Assembly: GCA_932521025.1 (NCBI GenBank)
Contig: OW051470.1
Location: forward strand, 4,946,501-5,010,500
Source of the DNA: Oscheius onirici
Lineage: Eukaryota > Nematoda > Chromadorea > Rhabditida > Rhabditidae
Length of the DNA stretch: 64,000 bases
Reading direction: 5' to 3'
Shown: positions 50,528 through 61,933 of the stretch, one piece after another
How positions within the stretch are numbered: the stretch's first letter is position 1
How the letters are laid out: every line of letters begins with the position of its first letter
Translations under genes and position numbers: made by a program
Notes under the pieces: generated by a model
What the model was told of the DNA's origin: nothing
Seen by the model: the letters and a program-made list of their open reading frames with translations, nothing else
Databases searched by the model: none

Positions 50528-51697
50528 GACGGTATCGAAAGCTCATTGTGACCGCTAAGTGGGATCCCTCGCCGTTCCCATGGCTCCCATCCACTCTTCG
50601 TCCATTTCTCTTCGCATGTCGCATCCAACAGATCGGCTCAAAACCAAGACGAGTACAGGCACTTTTGATATCTTCATCCCATTATACTTGTGGCCTACCG
50701 GGTGCTCTTCGCTTCTCCAATGGAATCCACTCCGCGGTGGTCTTCGACCATCTTTGGTCGTTCAATTTGGCTAGAGTGTGCGCCCACTTCAACTTCCTTT
50801 TCCACGAAGAGAACGTCTCCATATAACTTCACAACTTTCTTCTCTGGTTCATGAATGAGTTGTCTATGCCTCTTGCTCATTCTATCATCAGATCAAGAGA
50901 CTCTTTCCTAGGTCAATCAGTTTTTAAATGTTGCTTTTCCCAAATTGCTTGAATTAGTCTCCAGAAGTGATCTGAGATTTTCGAATAGGTGTCGAAATCT
51001 TATATCAGTACAGTGATTGTACTTATAGTAAAGAAATTCTCATAAGCTTGTTCGATGTCGCTGTCCAATTTCAAACTGAAAAGATTTCGAATGTTCACTA
51101 TCGCACTGTTCGGTTTCGAACTATTTCTCTGCGTTTGCGTATCGATCAGGTCTAATTCGATGACTCTGAATCAATCAAAATAGACTGATCAAAATCGATC
51201 AGGTCTAATTTGATCGCGCCGAGTTCGAACAGTTCTGAATCGATACAGAGTCATTTTTTGCAAGTGTATGGGCCGTGTACATCGATAAAAATTTGGGGAA
51301 AAACGACAATACGTAATCCTTACATACTTTTGCGTACGGCATTCCCGCGTTTATAAACGCAAGTTTTTCTCGCTTGACGTCAAGTGGTCATGACGATTTT
51401 TTTATGGAAACTCGCCTCATGGTTACATTTCTCAGAATTCAACGTAAAAAAGCCGTTCTCGCTATCGAATTGTGGTTTCAAACATTTACCTTTTTTTTCG
51501 AAATCATACCAGTTTACAGAAATTTTCCTTTTTATCTCTATGCATCTCAAATCTTCAATTGCTCCATTTTTCCCATTTCCATCGATACTCGCCGAGATTA
51601 TTTTTCTTTATTCGACAAATCGTCAATACTTCGTTTTTAAAAAATGACCGGAAAGATATATGTCTCACAATTCCTATTAGGTTTTTTTGTAGAAAAC
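50528..51697. other. Intergenic region upstream of the TPR gene
   Basis: No exon supported. Two short near-identical direct repeats (ATCGATCAGGTCTAATTCGAT-like) lie at about 51143 and 51196. The last 150 bases are T-rich and end in ttttttgtag just before ATG 51698, a likely trans-splice or splice acceptor. Confidence 0.45.
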
Positions 51698-54600
51698 ATG
51701 GACGAAGGTTCGTCGGCTCGCGAGCAAAAACCTGATGTGGACGTTCAAATAAGAGAAGAGCCGGTTGCTATGGATACGGCTGGAACTGTTGTGACTCCGG
51801 CTATTGAACCTGGAGGTCAAGACGGACCGCCGATCGCCCCTGAGACGCCTTCCATATTTGCTAATGTCATTTCGGGGGATGTATGTATGTCTACTTTGAA
51901 TTTTACCAAATTTCAGCAACATGATCCACAGTTCTTGTTGAATCAAGTCCGTCGTCTTGAAGCCGAGAAGGCTGTTGCTGAACGCGGATTTCACAACGTC
52001 AATACGGACTTGAATGACCTCAAGGTGAAGAATCAAACATTGGTGGAGAAGAACAAGTATCTCGAGGAACATGTTACCGTTCTAAGTACGACCATTTTTA
52101 TCAAATAAACTTCCAATTTTAGACAAAGAAAGCCTTGATCGTCAGCAACTGTATCAGAAGCTGGAAAATAGCCGAAACGAGTTCGCCAGTCGGATTATGG
52201 CCATTGAAACGGAGCTCAACAAGACGAAAAGCGAAAATCAAGATAGTATCAGCAAGTGGCAAGCCGTTAACCGTGATCTCCAAGGAGTTTTGAGTGAGTT
52301 GCTGTTCCTTATTTCGCCCCCTTTTCACTGAAATCATGATGATAATTTTTGTTTAGCTGAAAACGTGGCATGTAAGGAAGAATTGAAGCGGATTACCCTC
52401 GAAAAGACGAAACTTGCCCACGAGCTCGAGGGAGTTCAACAGGAGACGCGGAAGATTGCTGTGAATTATTTGACGGTCTTGTCTTATTTGTACGTTTAGG
52501 TGGTCAAAGAATGGCGCCAGATGGATACTCAGCTGTACGAAGAAAGCCGCAAGTGGTTCACGAATGAGATTGCTGACAGAGACAACAAACTGAGTCGAAT
52601 CAATCTGGAAGTCAGAGCCAAAGAACTAAATTGGAAGAACGAAGAGCTTGGTTTGACCCACCAGCTGAAGAAAGTCCAGACGGATCTTCTTGCCTTGGAA
52701 GAGAACTTGAATGTCAAACAAGAGGCTCTAGAACGTGTCACGGCTAACATTGAAAAGGCTAGTTTTGTCTCAATCTCGCTCAAACTAACTCTATTCTAGC
52801 AAGCAACGAAAAGCCGTCTAGAGATTAAAAACCTCGAAGCCGAGCTGAAGAATAAAGAGCAGCAGGTCGAGTTCTACAAAACCAATTTCGATGAAGCTGA
52901 GAAGATTGCTGAAGACCTAGGAGAAAAGTTGACTGCTCAAAACGAGGTGCTACGACAGACCAAAGAAATTTTGGAAGAGGTCCGTATTGAACGGGAAGAA
53001 GAGCGAGCCGAGCTGCAGCGACAGATTGATCGACGAGGTCCGTTTATATTGTGTTGGCTTATATATTTATTTCTATGCAATAACATAGGCTGTATGTGTG
53101 TGGGGCGGGGGTAGAAGGAGTAATACAGGTAAAATGTCTAATAGAGAGACAGGGAAGTGGGAAATAAAACTTGTAAAACGGGGAATTGGGAAGAAAAGCA
53201 AAATTTACAATGAAACATTATAAGATATCCTTGGCATATTCACCTCTGACTTTGTTGTATGAATGATAAAATAGGCTTCAATTTTATGCTTTGTTTACAG
53301 ATAACGAACTCTTCGAGCTTCGCGACGAAGTCAATAAGATGAATGAACTCCTAAGAAGCAAACACGCTGTTTCACTCAACGTCACCGAAGATGAACTGGC
53401 TCAGTTGTCGCCAGCTGCCGCTGAGACTTCTCGTTTCATCAAAAGTGGTTCTTCTCTGACTTCGCTTGCTAGGTTCCATTTCGTCTGCTCAATACAGTAA
53501 GACGTTCAGAGATCATGCTCGTCTAGCAGGAGAACTTGCTAGTGAGAAGGAAAAGAGCAAGCATTTCGAAGAAGCCCTAAACGAGATTGTTCGCGATCTC
53601 GAGGAGAACATGCCTCAATTTGCAGGCCAACGTGAACAGCTCAACCAGGTCTTTGACGAGAATTCTCGACTCAAAGAGCAATTGCAATTGGCTGAAGACC
53701 AGAGACAATCTGTCGAATCGAATCGTGATGGCGCTCTTCGCGAACTGGCCTTTACCAAGGCAGAGCTTGAAAAGTACCAAAGAGAATGCTCCGCTGGTAG
53801 CAAAAAGGTTGCTATTTTTAAACATTTTTTTTCATTCTCCTCTTCAGATTCAACGTCTTCTTTACGTCCTTGAGACCTCCAATCGCGGTCCCGACAGCCC
53901 TCCACTAAGTCAGGAAGACGAAGCTCATCTCTTCAATAACATTGCCCAATTGCAAAAGGTCAATGTTCAGCTGGAAGCAGAGCTGCAATTAGAACGATCC
54001 TCATCAGCTAGTCGTCACATAATCGCCCAGAACAGCGAACTTCTCGTTCTCAAACAGGAGCTCGAGGCATCGCGTGAGACGGAACGGCAGCTCAGTGAAC
54101 AACTCGAGCAGATCAACATTGCATTTGAAAGTGTAAGTTTTTTTTGTTTATTGTAGTCGTATTTTGGTTGTAGATTCGTGAACAAAATGCGAAACTGATG
54201 GAGTTGAACAAGTCCGAAACGGTTGTCGACCAACTGCGTGAATTGAAGCTGAAATACAACACCGTCGTTGCCGATCTTGAAACTACCCGACTGGCTAAAG
54301 TTCGCCTGGAAACGTCAATTCAAAACCTTCAGCAGGAGAAGGCATCTATCCAACAGTGATTCCTATTCAATGTTGTGTTACTTACTTACTGTTTCAGGAT
54401 AGCCGAAACGCGTCTGAACAATTCGCAAAACCTGATAGACGAATTGAAGGCATACAACGCAAAGCTGGAAACCAAGTTCGAATATCAGAACCAAATTGCC
54501 GAGGCCAATGCTAAAGAACTGGAACACATTCAAAAGGAAGTTAAACGTGTTCAAAAGGAGAACGACGAGTTCAAGCGAGATGACGACGTGAATGCCAATA

Positions 54601-57600
54601 AAATAGCCGAGCTTCACCAGCAAATCATCAAAATGCACGACGAATACAGTCGTATCAAGTTAGTTTTTTTTTCGTTCTTTTCGGAAGCAATCTCAATTCA
54701 GGATCGAGAACACTGTCAATGCCGCTGAACTGAGCCGTTTCAAATCCGAAGTGGCTAGGCTGGAAGCCCAACTTGAAGTTTATCAGTCGCGTTTAGTATC
54801 CGATAGAACGTTGCAAGACTCGATTCTGGAACTACACGGTCAGATGGATCGTATCAAACAGGAAAAGCGCGACCGTACTTCAACCCAGCTAGAAGTAAGA
54901 TTTACTTTCACGTCTGATCAAAATAACATGTTCAGCTTGTCAGTGTTGAGCGCGACAACATGAAGCGTGAAGTGGCTCGCATACAAGAAGATCTACGTCA
55001 TTCTCGCGATGAGGCCAAGTTGGTGAAGAGTCGTCTTGATGCCGAAGTTTCTCTGCTGCTTCAAAAGTTGGCCGAAAAAGAAGAAAGCTACAAGGTTGCT
55101 GAAACGACATTGTACGAGCTCAAGCTGAAACTTGAAAAGATGCAAAGCACGTCTAGCGACCAAACTGACGGTATTTCCTTCTTCTCTCTACAAAAATTCT
55201 TGATTTAGAAATGTCTCCAGAACGTCTGCGCAAAGAATGTCAGCAGCTCACGAACAGAGTGAAGTTCATGGAATCGCAACTCGAGGACGCTAAAGTACAG
55301 CTGGATGCCACCCGCGCTGAAGCCGAAAGGAATAAGAGCGAGACTCAAAGGTAAGAATTACTGGGGGGTAAAAGCAAACGGTGTTTAGAATGGAAAGTCA
55401 CAGTGGAAGATTGGAGACAGGCTTGAAAGACGCTCACACGGTGGCTGTCATTGAAACTCAGCGACTCCAAAACCGGGCCGAGGACGCAGAACTCCGTGCT
55501 AGCAGTCTGGCTCAAGAAGTTGAGATGCTTCAACGAAACGTGTCTGAGCTCCAGAGCGAATTTGATCAGTACAGACTGCAGTCAATGAAGGAAAATGGAG
55601 ATCTCACTGTAGAGTTGCAAGTTGCACAGAAAAGAAATGAGGACGCAATGAATCGTCTTGCCCTCCAGAACGAGCAAATGTTCACTTTTAATGCCGAAAA
55701 AGCTGCTAAAGAAGCCGAACGGGAAATGGTTAGATTTTTTTCCTTTTGTTACCACGAAAATTTGCTCATTCAGCTGCAAAAGCAAATTTCTGATGGAGAA
55801 CAACGTCTCTTTGAAGCACGGAACAGAATAGAACAACTGAATATGCACCTTCATGCTCAACAACAGCAGTGTCTTATCGCAGACGAAAACCTACGAGTGG
55901 TTAGTCTATTCTTTTTTATATCTTATGTTTTTTTTCAGGCTCTCGAAGGCAAGAGATCTGCTGAAGAATCTCTGGAGCTACGCAATCAACAAGCTGTCCA
56001 GGAGGAAAGCAACTTCCAGGCCTCGTTGGCTGCACAAGACATGAAACTTCAAGAGCTGCTTGCCAACTACGCGGAGCTTGTTGAAAAGATGGGACCTGCA
56101 ACTGATGTCAGTGCCAGTGAACTCCTTGGCGAGGATATTTTGGACTTTGATCTTCCACAGGCTACAATTCGATCTCTCGAAGGTGTTATTGCTTATCTTC
56201 GACAAGAACGCGACTCTGTAAGCATTTGTTGGATCTAGTCACAAGTTTTAGGCATTGACTCGAACTATGAACGCTGAAGTCGAGATGAAACGGCTCCGAG
56301 CCGAAGTGAAAGTAATGGAGGATTCTCATAACCACATTATCAACAAAGCCCGAAGTCTTGAGCTTGCTGCTGCCACAGCTGATCAGCTAACCAAAGAGAA
56401 GGCAGATCTGGTTCGTGACGTCTGTTGCACACTACTATTTCCTCCATTTTAGATGAAGAAGCTCGACGTGCTCAGTCTGAGTCAAGCCCAATTCCTACGC
56501 GCTCGTGCTGATGCCGAGTTGTATTGTAAGCAAAAGGAAGAGTTCAGTAGATTGCTGCAGGAAGCTGAGAAACAAGGAACTGAATTGCAGTCGCAGCTGC
56601 GAGAGACGAATCTGAAAATCACTGCACTGATGGCCGAAGCCGAGAAAAAGAATAAGGAAGTCGAGGTCCTCAAGACTCAAATTCAGCGACAAGGTCGTCA
56701 GCCGAATCAAGCTTCTACGATTCACGTGCAAAAGCTGACTGAGCAGCTGCAACAAACGCGTGCAGAACTTGTCGAAAAGACAACTCAGCAGATTCCCAAA
56801 CTGGAACAGGAGAAGGCCGAAGTTCTTGCTCGCTTCGAACAGGCACGTACACTGGCCAGAAAATATCGTGATGAACTGAACGCCTACAAGAAAGCTCATT
56901 CAGAAAATGGAGCTCCTGCGAGTTCTTCTGCCATTGTTCCGGATGCTGAAAAGGAAAAGCTGAAAAAAGATGTCGAACTCAAGACGAACGAAATCCAAGA
57001 AGCATCTTTCCGGTTGAATCTGCTCTCTTCAAAGTGCTCTTCTCTGGAGGAACAGAAAAAGGAATGGCAGAACAAACTCGATGACAAGGAGAACCGAATT
57101 CAGGTACTTTTTAATGTTCTTGCGTCATACATTTTGAACAGGTAAATGATGACAAACATCCTAGCTCTGCGAGCTATCTCAATGTCGATTTTAACCATTT
57201 CCGTCATCGGGATGGAATGGTAAAATAGATGAGACGAACGGTGACCAGCTAAGGCAGCTGATACTCACTTATATTATTAGCAAACAAAATGATTATCGAC
57301 ATGTTTTAACATTTATTTTCAGAACCTCGAGCGGATGCTACAATCGAAAGGAACCTCGTCTGCTACCCCGACTCCTGTCACTTCTTCTGTTCAACCGTCC
57401 GTTTTCGCCGCCAGTTCCAGTCATCCCAGCGGCCAGGAATCCGTTTCCGAAGAGCCAGAAGCTTCAATCGCTGGGAACGAGACGGTTTCACCTCCAGATG
57501 CTGGACTTCATCTCGAAATGGAGAATCTGGAAGCAGAAGCAACACCAAGTCAACAAGCCACATCGTCGACACCCAGGACTTCCATCTTCGGCCGTTCTGT

Positions 57601-60600
57601 CGCTCCGTCCTACTCTCCTTTCGTTGTTAGTGAACCACTGGTTGGGCATGATCACGTACCACCGTAATTTTATTTCAGCTAATGTGATATTTTAGGTTAG
57701 CGAAAGCAACATGACTTTGGAGGGAGCAGATGATCTCCAGAACGATTCCGAGTCTAGAGATAGCAACAATATGCCCGTCTCCAGCACCGGTGGTACTCGC
57801 AAAAGACCGGCTGCTCACTCGTCCAGTCAAACGGAAATTAAGCGTCAACGCGAAACTTCCAATGAAGCTGTTTCGAGCACAGAGGAACGACCTACAATTC
57901 AAGGAGAAATGGAACGTGATGACGACACAGGTTTGTAAGAACTTCCCATACGTGATACCATTTCTTTGATTGCCAATATCCCTTGTTGCCCTAAAACTAC
58001 ACCCCCCTTTTTTTCACTTCCATATTCAAGCTTGCTGTCGATTTTTATAATGCTTTTAAGATAGTTGAAGAAAACCTTGTGTTTTTTATCGATATCGCTC
58101 TCGTTCTTGCCTAACAAGCAGATTGAGGCTCTAAGGATTTAGCTTCTCCTTATTTGTGAGCGGTAAAAAGTACCCCACGAGCCTTAAAAAGATCGTGAAA
58201 TCGAAAAATTGAAAAATCCACTAAAAAATGCTCTCGCGTCTCTGTGTGTCTGAAGCTCTAATTGAGGATAAGGAGAGGAACTTTGTGCGCAAATTTGTTT
58301 TAACATGTCGCGACAGGAAAAGAAAGTGCGCGAAGGTTTCTTATAATTTTGATAGCTTCTTACTGGGGCTATGCAACTGGAACAGAGTGACAAAGCGAGA
58401 AGGGAAGGGATAGTAGGGCTGAGACTTCCAATACAATTTTAGTAGTTTCTTTGGAGGGTCAGGGAGAGTGACTGGAGAAGAGATACGAAGGAGGAATGAA
58501 AGGGAAACCACGACTAGGGCTCCGTGACAGCGAATACATGAATTTCTACTTTTTAGCCCTGGAAGGGCGTTCTTAACCTTGTCTACCAAAAGTCCGACGG
58601 ACATTACAAACGCCGAAAAGGCAACGTGAAACCGCCCACTTTCAAGCGAAAGTGCTGCAGGTTCTTACTCGTTTGTGCGTTTTCACCATGGTCGATGTCT
58701 CACCCTCTCCACTTCATGAAGGAAGTGTTGTGGCACCGTCATTGCTTCTACCGTTGCAAGAGCCGTATTTTTCGCCAAGGGAGACTGCTCGCACATTTTT
58801 CAGGCTGCTATTCGCGCCTTGAACAAGGATCTCGTCTTCCGTCTACCCGTCAGACAGCTGTCGAATAAACAGATGATTGAGGCCACTTCGCTCTCGGACT
58901 CGATCCAGAACCCCGACTTTCGCGGGGTGCGACCTCGTGCTTCTTTCTTCCCGACCAACGTCTTACTCAAGGATCGCGGGTGAAGTTCCGGTTTGGAGAA
59001 ACAAAGATGTGCAATGGCCGTATAGAGAATACCTCGAAAGTCATGACGTCATCCGAAGATGTCCATCGTTTTGTAGTGATCGTGTTCGATGAGTCTTTTG
59101 AAAAGGATCACATCCAGAACGGACTACATAGCTTGCAGAAGAGGGCAACGAAGCAAGACACCACCGTTTTCCTTCTTTTTGGACCCGTATTGGGCGACTA
59201 CGATGATCAACCTGTACCTCGAATTCCTTCAACAGTACAAGGAATGCCCTCATGTTGGACTCCTTCCTGGAGACAAAATGGACCAAGACTTCCCGAAGCG
59301 ATACAATGGGCGGCAACGTGCTTCGTGCCTCGCCGCAAAGTGGTGTGACCGTTCACCTGACTGAAGCTGAGAAGTCTCTGGACAAAAGATGATGCGTTGT
59401 GACCAATCTCAACCAATTCTGAATCCTGTCGGACGCCATACCCACCTCAAGTTCACCAAAGGCCCGTTTGACCGCAAGCGAAAGCCGTTGGAAGAAGTTC
59501 CGCCCCTCTACACCCTGAGACTCTGAATGTCGACGACTACTTCTCGGACGATGACGGTGCCACCTCGCCAACTCGCTTTGACGAAGGACACTCTCTTTGC
59601 TGCCGATGCCCGGCTGAACAATCGTGACGAGGAACGCAGCCATGACAAGGGACAAGCATTCAATCATCGTGGAGGACAACGCGGCGGAAGACAACAACGT
59701 GGAGGATTCTTTCGCGATGGCAGACACGAGCAGAACCCGAGCCACCGTGACAGAGCTTCATTCTAATGATAATCGGGACGCCGATTTACCGTAGGAGGGA
59801 CATATACGAACTCCCCATTCGTGATACCATTTCTCTGATTGCCAACATCTCTTGTTGCCCTAAAACTCCATCCTACCTCCCCTTTTCACTTTTTCTCCCA
59901 TATTCAAACTTGATGCTCTCTATTTTTTGAACAGACTTAGGTCGAGAGGTAAGTATTTTGGTGGAGCCCGTATCTCCTGAACCATACATCTAAAACAAGT
60001 TTTTCTTTTTTAAAAATTTAAGTCTACTCGAGGCCGAATTAACAGGCTACATAGGAGGCTGGATACTTCAACCCCTGAGTACAGGGTGAGTTCAAAGTTT
60101 CGATCAAAACACAATTTTGCCCAAACTCTTCACGGTTGTTTCCTACAAAAAGGGGTGATATTTAGCCCAGTAGAATCCTACAGTTAAAAAACAAAAAGAT
60201 TTTCTCTCGGCGGCCTCGAACCCTGGTCGTTCCAGCGTGAATTTTCCAAACCCACTGCGCCATCCGGACATCTTCAGTTTCGACATGATCCCAAAGTCAA
60301 AAACCATTTTTCATTTTTTTCAAAGCAAAATGTTCGTCTTTCCAAAAAAAAAATTATTGTAGTTGACAACTTTTTTGTAGGAAACAACCGTGAAGAGTTA
60401 TGGGCAAAATTGTGTTTTGATCGAAACTTTGAACTCACCCTGTACTTAGGGGTTGAAGTATCCAGCCTCCTATGTATGGTTGTTCATGTATGGTTTGTTC
60501 AAAAAAAAGAGCTCGGCCTCGAGTAGACTTACATTTTTAAAAAAAGAAAACTTGTTTTAGATGTATGGTTCAGGAGAAACGGGCTCCACCAAAATACTTA

Positions 60601-61659
60601 CCTCTCGACCTAATATATTGAGCTGACCGCTTGCTGTCGATTTTTATAATGCTTTTTTTTTACTAAAAAAAACGCTCGTTGTTGTTGGACATCAAAGACA
60701 AAGTCCCAACGCGAAAATAATGATAGTTGCAGAAAATTTTGTGTTTACCTAGCGATACGAGCCGGTGGTACGTATACGACCGACCTTAGTTTCTCCTTAT
60801 TGGTTTATTTCATGTGCCTTCTTATTCACTGTATTGATTGTTTAGAATTCATCCCCGATCCTGAACACGCTGCTCAACATGACGATAATGACGATGACAT
60901 CATTCCCCTCGACCCTCCGAATCAGGCAAACTACTACGAAATGGAAGAAGATGTTCGCGGAGGGGATGACGATGAAATCCAGCACTTAGATGACGAGGAA
61001 GACGACGAAGAAAATTATGAAGACGAGGAGGAAATGAATGACGAGGTTAGTCGCAAATTCTCCCTCTTTCAAAGGATGTTTTAGTTTGAAGTTCCGGACT
61101 CAGATGAGGGTGCATCGGAGATGGATAATGCCGAAGATAGTGAAGATTCTGGAGAGGAGGAAGGAGGCGACGTTCATCCGCCTCAAATGATCGGTTCGGA
61201 AGATGACGAAGCTGTGGATGTCAATGCTGATCAGGATGTCGAGGTTGTTGGCGCTGATGGTTCATCACAAATATTTGCCTGAAGATAACTGGGTATTTGC
61301 AGATAATTCTCGTTCGCAGCCAATTATCGATGACCAGGATCGTGAAGCCGCCTCTGCCGTCGAAGAAGCCGATGACGAAGGAAGAGTTTCTGCCGATGGA
61401 GGCAACGAGGCTATCCAGGTCCCCGCTCAAAGTAACGCTCCTCGTCGTGCTCCTATTACCTTCGAAAGAGATGATCAGTGTTCTAGCAGGTTTTACTGTT
61501 TTCATAACAGTTTTTAAATTGTTTTTTAGCAATGAGACGGGCCCTTCAACTGCAGCTCAGCGCCAAGCTATGAATCTTCGGCGTCAAGCTGTTCGTCCAA
61601 CCCGTGGCGTTTATGCTCCTAAACGAGGTGTTCGAGGAGGCCCACGCGGAAAGAAGTAA
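51698..61659 (+). CDS. npp-21: Nucleoprotein TPR/Megator-type nuclear basket protein
   Basis: Very long coiled-coil protein that forms the filaments of the nuclear pore basket and helps mRNA export and spindle-checkpoint signalling. ATG 51698 (MDEGSSAREQKPDVDV) follows the acceptor-like ttttttgtag. From about 51917 to 57103 nearly every exon encodes heptad-rich Glu/Lys/Gln/Leu sequence (LEAEKAVAERGFHNVN, ELNAYKKAHSENGAP), as in TPR family rods. After 57324 the tail is Ser/Thr/Pro-rich with basic stretches around KRPAAHSSSQTEIKRQR that could be a bipartite nuclear import signal. The last exons from 60845 are highly acidic (DDEEDDEENYEDEEEMNDE) and end in an Arg/Gly-rich tail (RGVRGGPRGKK) with TAA 61657-61659. 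AATAAA is near 61719. Most introns are short; that at 57932-60844 is about 2.9 kb because of repeat insertions. Other long coiled-coil proteins are possible, but the rod, acidic tail and RG end together fit TPR best. Confidence 0.88.
57940..58065 (+). repeat. Direct repeat, first copy (TPR intron)
   Basis: The segment with CGTGATACCATTTCTTTGAT, CTTGTTGCCCTAAAACT and TCGATTTTTATAATGCTTTT recurs at about 59805-59925, and its last part again at 60632-60660. It starts just inside the intron donor. Confidence 0.75.
58218..58578 (-). repeat. Dispersed repeat family, copy D (inverted, in TPR intron)
   Basis: On the minus strand it reads the same blocks as copies B and C: CCCTGGAAGGGCG in complement, CACGGAGCCCTAGTCGTGG, CCTGTCGCGACATGTTAAAA, CTCAATTAGAGCTTCAGACA, then ACAGAGACGCGAGAGCA. 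It is one of the best-preserved copies. Confidence 0.75.
58640..59766 (+). pseudogene. Degenerate intronless gene copy with RGG-rich tail
   Basis: Protein-like stretches lie in successive different frames: AIRALNKDLVFRLPVRQLSN to VLLKDRG (stop at about 58982), then VKFRFGETKMCNGRIENT to TTVFLLFGP (from 58980), then YWATTMINLYLEFLQQYK (from about 59190), and finally SHDKGQAFNHRGGQRGGRQQ ending RASF at 59764-59766. At least three frame breaks or stops interrupt it, and no introns are evident, as expected of a processed pseudogene or decayed element gene inside a TPR intron. The RGG tail suggests an RNA-binding parent. I do not recognise the parent family. Confidence 0.5.
59805..59925 (+). repeat. 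Direct repeat, second copy (TPR intron)
   Basis: Near-copy of 57940-58065 (CGTGATACCATTTCTCTGAT, CTTGTTGCCCTAAAACT, CATATTCAAACTTG). It is cut off by the fold-back element at 59940-60610, and the missing end (GCTTGCTGTCGATTTTTATA) reappears at about 60630 beyond it. Confidence 0.7.
59940..60610. mobile_element. Fold-back element with ~210-bp inverted arms and TA flanks
   Basis: The left arm 59940-60151 (GGTCGAGAGGTAAGTATTTT through TTTGCCCAAACTCTTCACGG and TGTTTCCTAC) is mirrored by the right arm 60371-60610, which carries small insertions. Both outer ends are flanked by TA (59938-59939 and 60611-60612), consistent with a TA target duplication as in Tc1/mariner-related MITEs. The spacer between the arms contains a tRNA-like sequence. 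There is no transposase frame. It sits in an intron of the TPR gene. Confidence 0.8.
60205..60270 (-). pseudogene. tRNA-like relic in the spacer of the fold-back element
   Basis: On the minus strand it has an A-box-like TGGCGCAGTGGG and a B-box-like GGTTCGAGGCC at tRNA-like spacing, and a T5 run just beyond. The acceptor stem does not close (5' GTCCGGA lacks its partner), so it is not a functional tRNA. It may be a tRNA-derived SINE remnant captured by the element. Confidence 0.45.
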
Positions 61660-61933
61660 CTGGTGACACCGACTTGTGTATACGATCGGTATTTTCAAAT
61701 TGTACCAGTTTAACCTCCTAAATAAACTCTGATATCAAAGTGGAGAACAATAAGCATCAAGTTGTTTATAGATGAAATAAGACAAACACTAGACGAGCTA
61801 AAGTAGAGACAGCACCACATAACAGGCTCACAGGGTGAACAGAAACAAAGCCATCTGGCTACAATTCAACAAACATCTAAATCAACAATAAGTGGAAAAA
61901 CACTGCTGATAGCAGAAAGTGAAAATAAAATAG

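Noticed and set aside
51143-51220. Two ATCGATCAGGTCTAATT-type direct repeats
   Set aside because: Only two short copies, no array structure or associated gene; noted but not interpreted.
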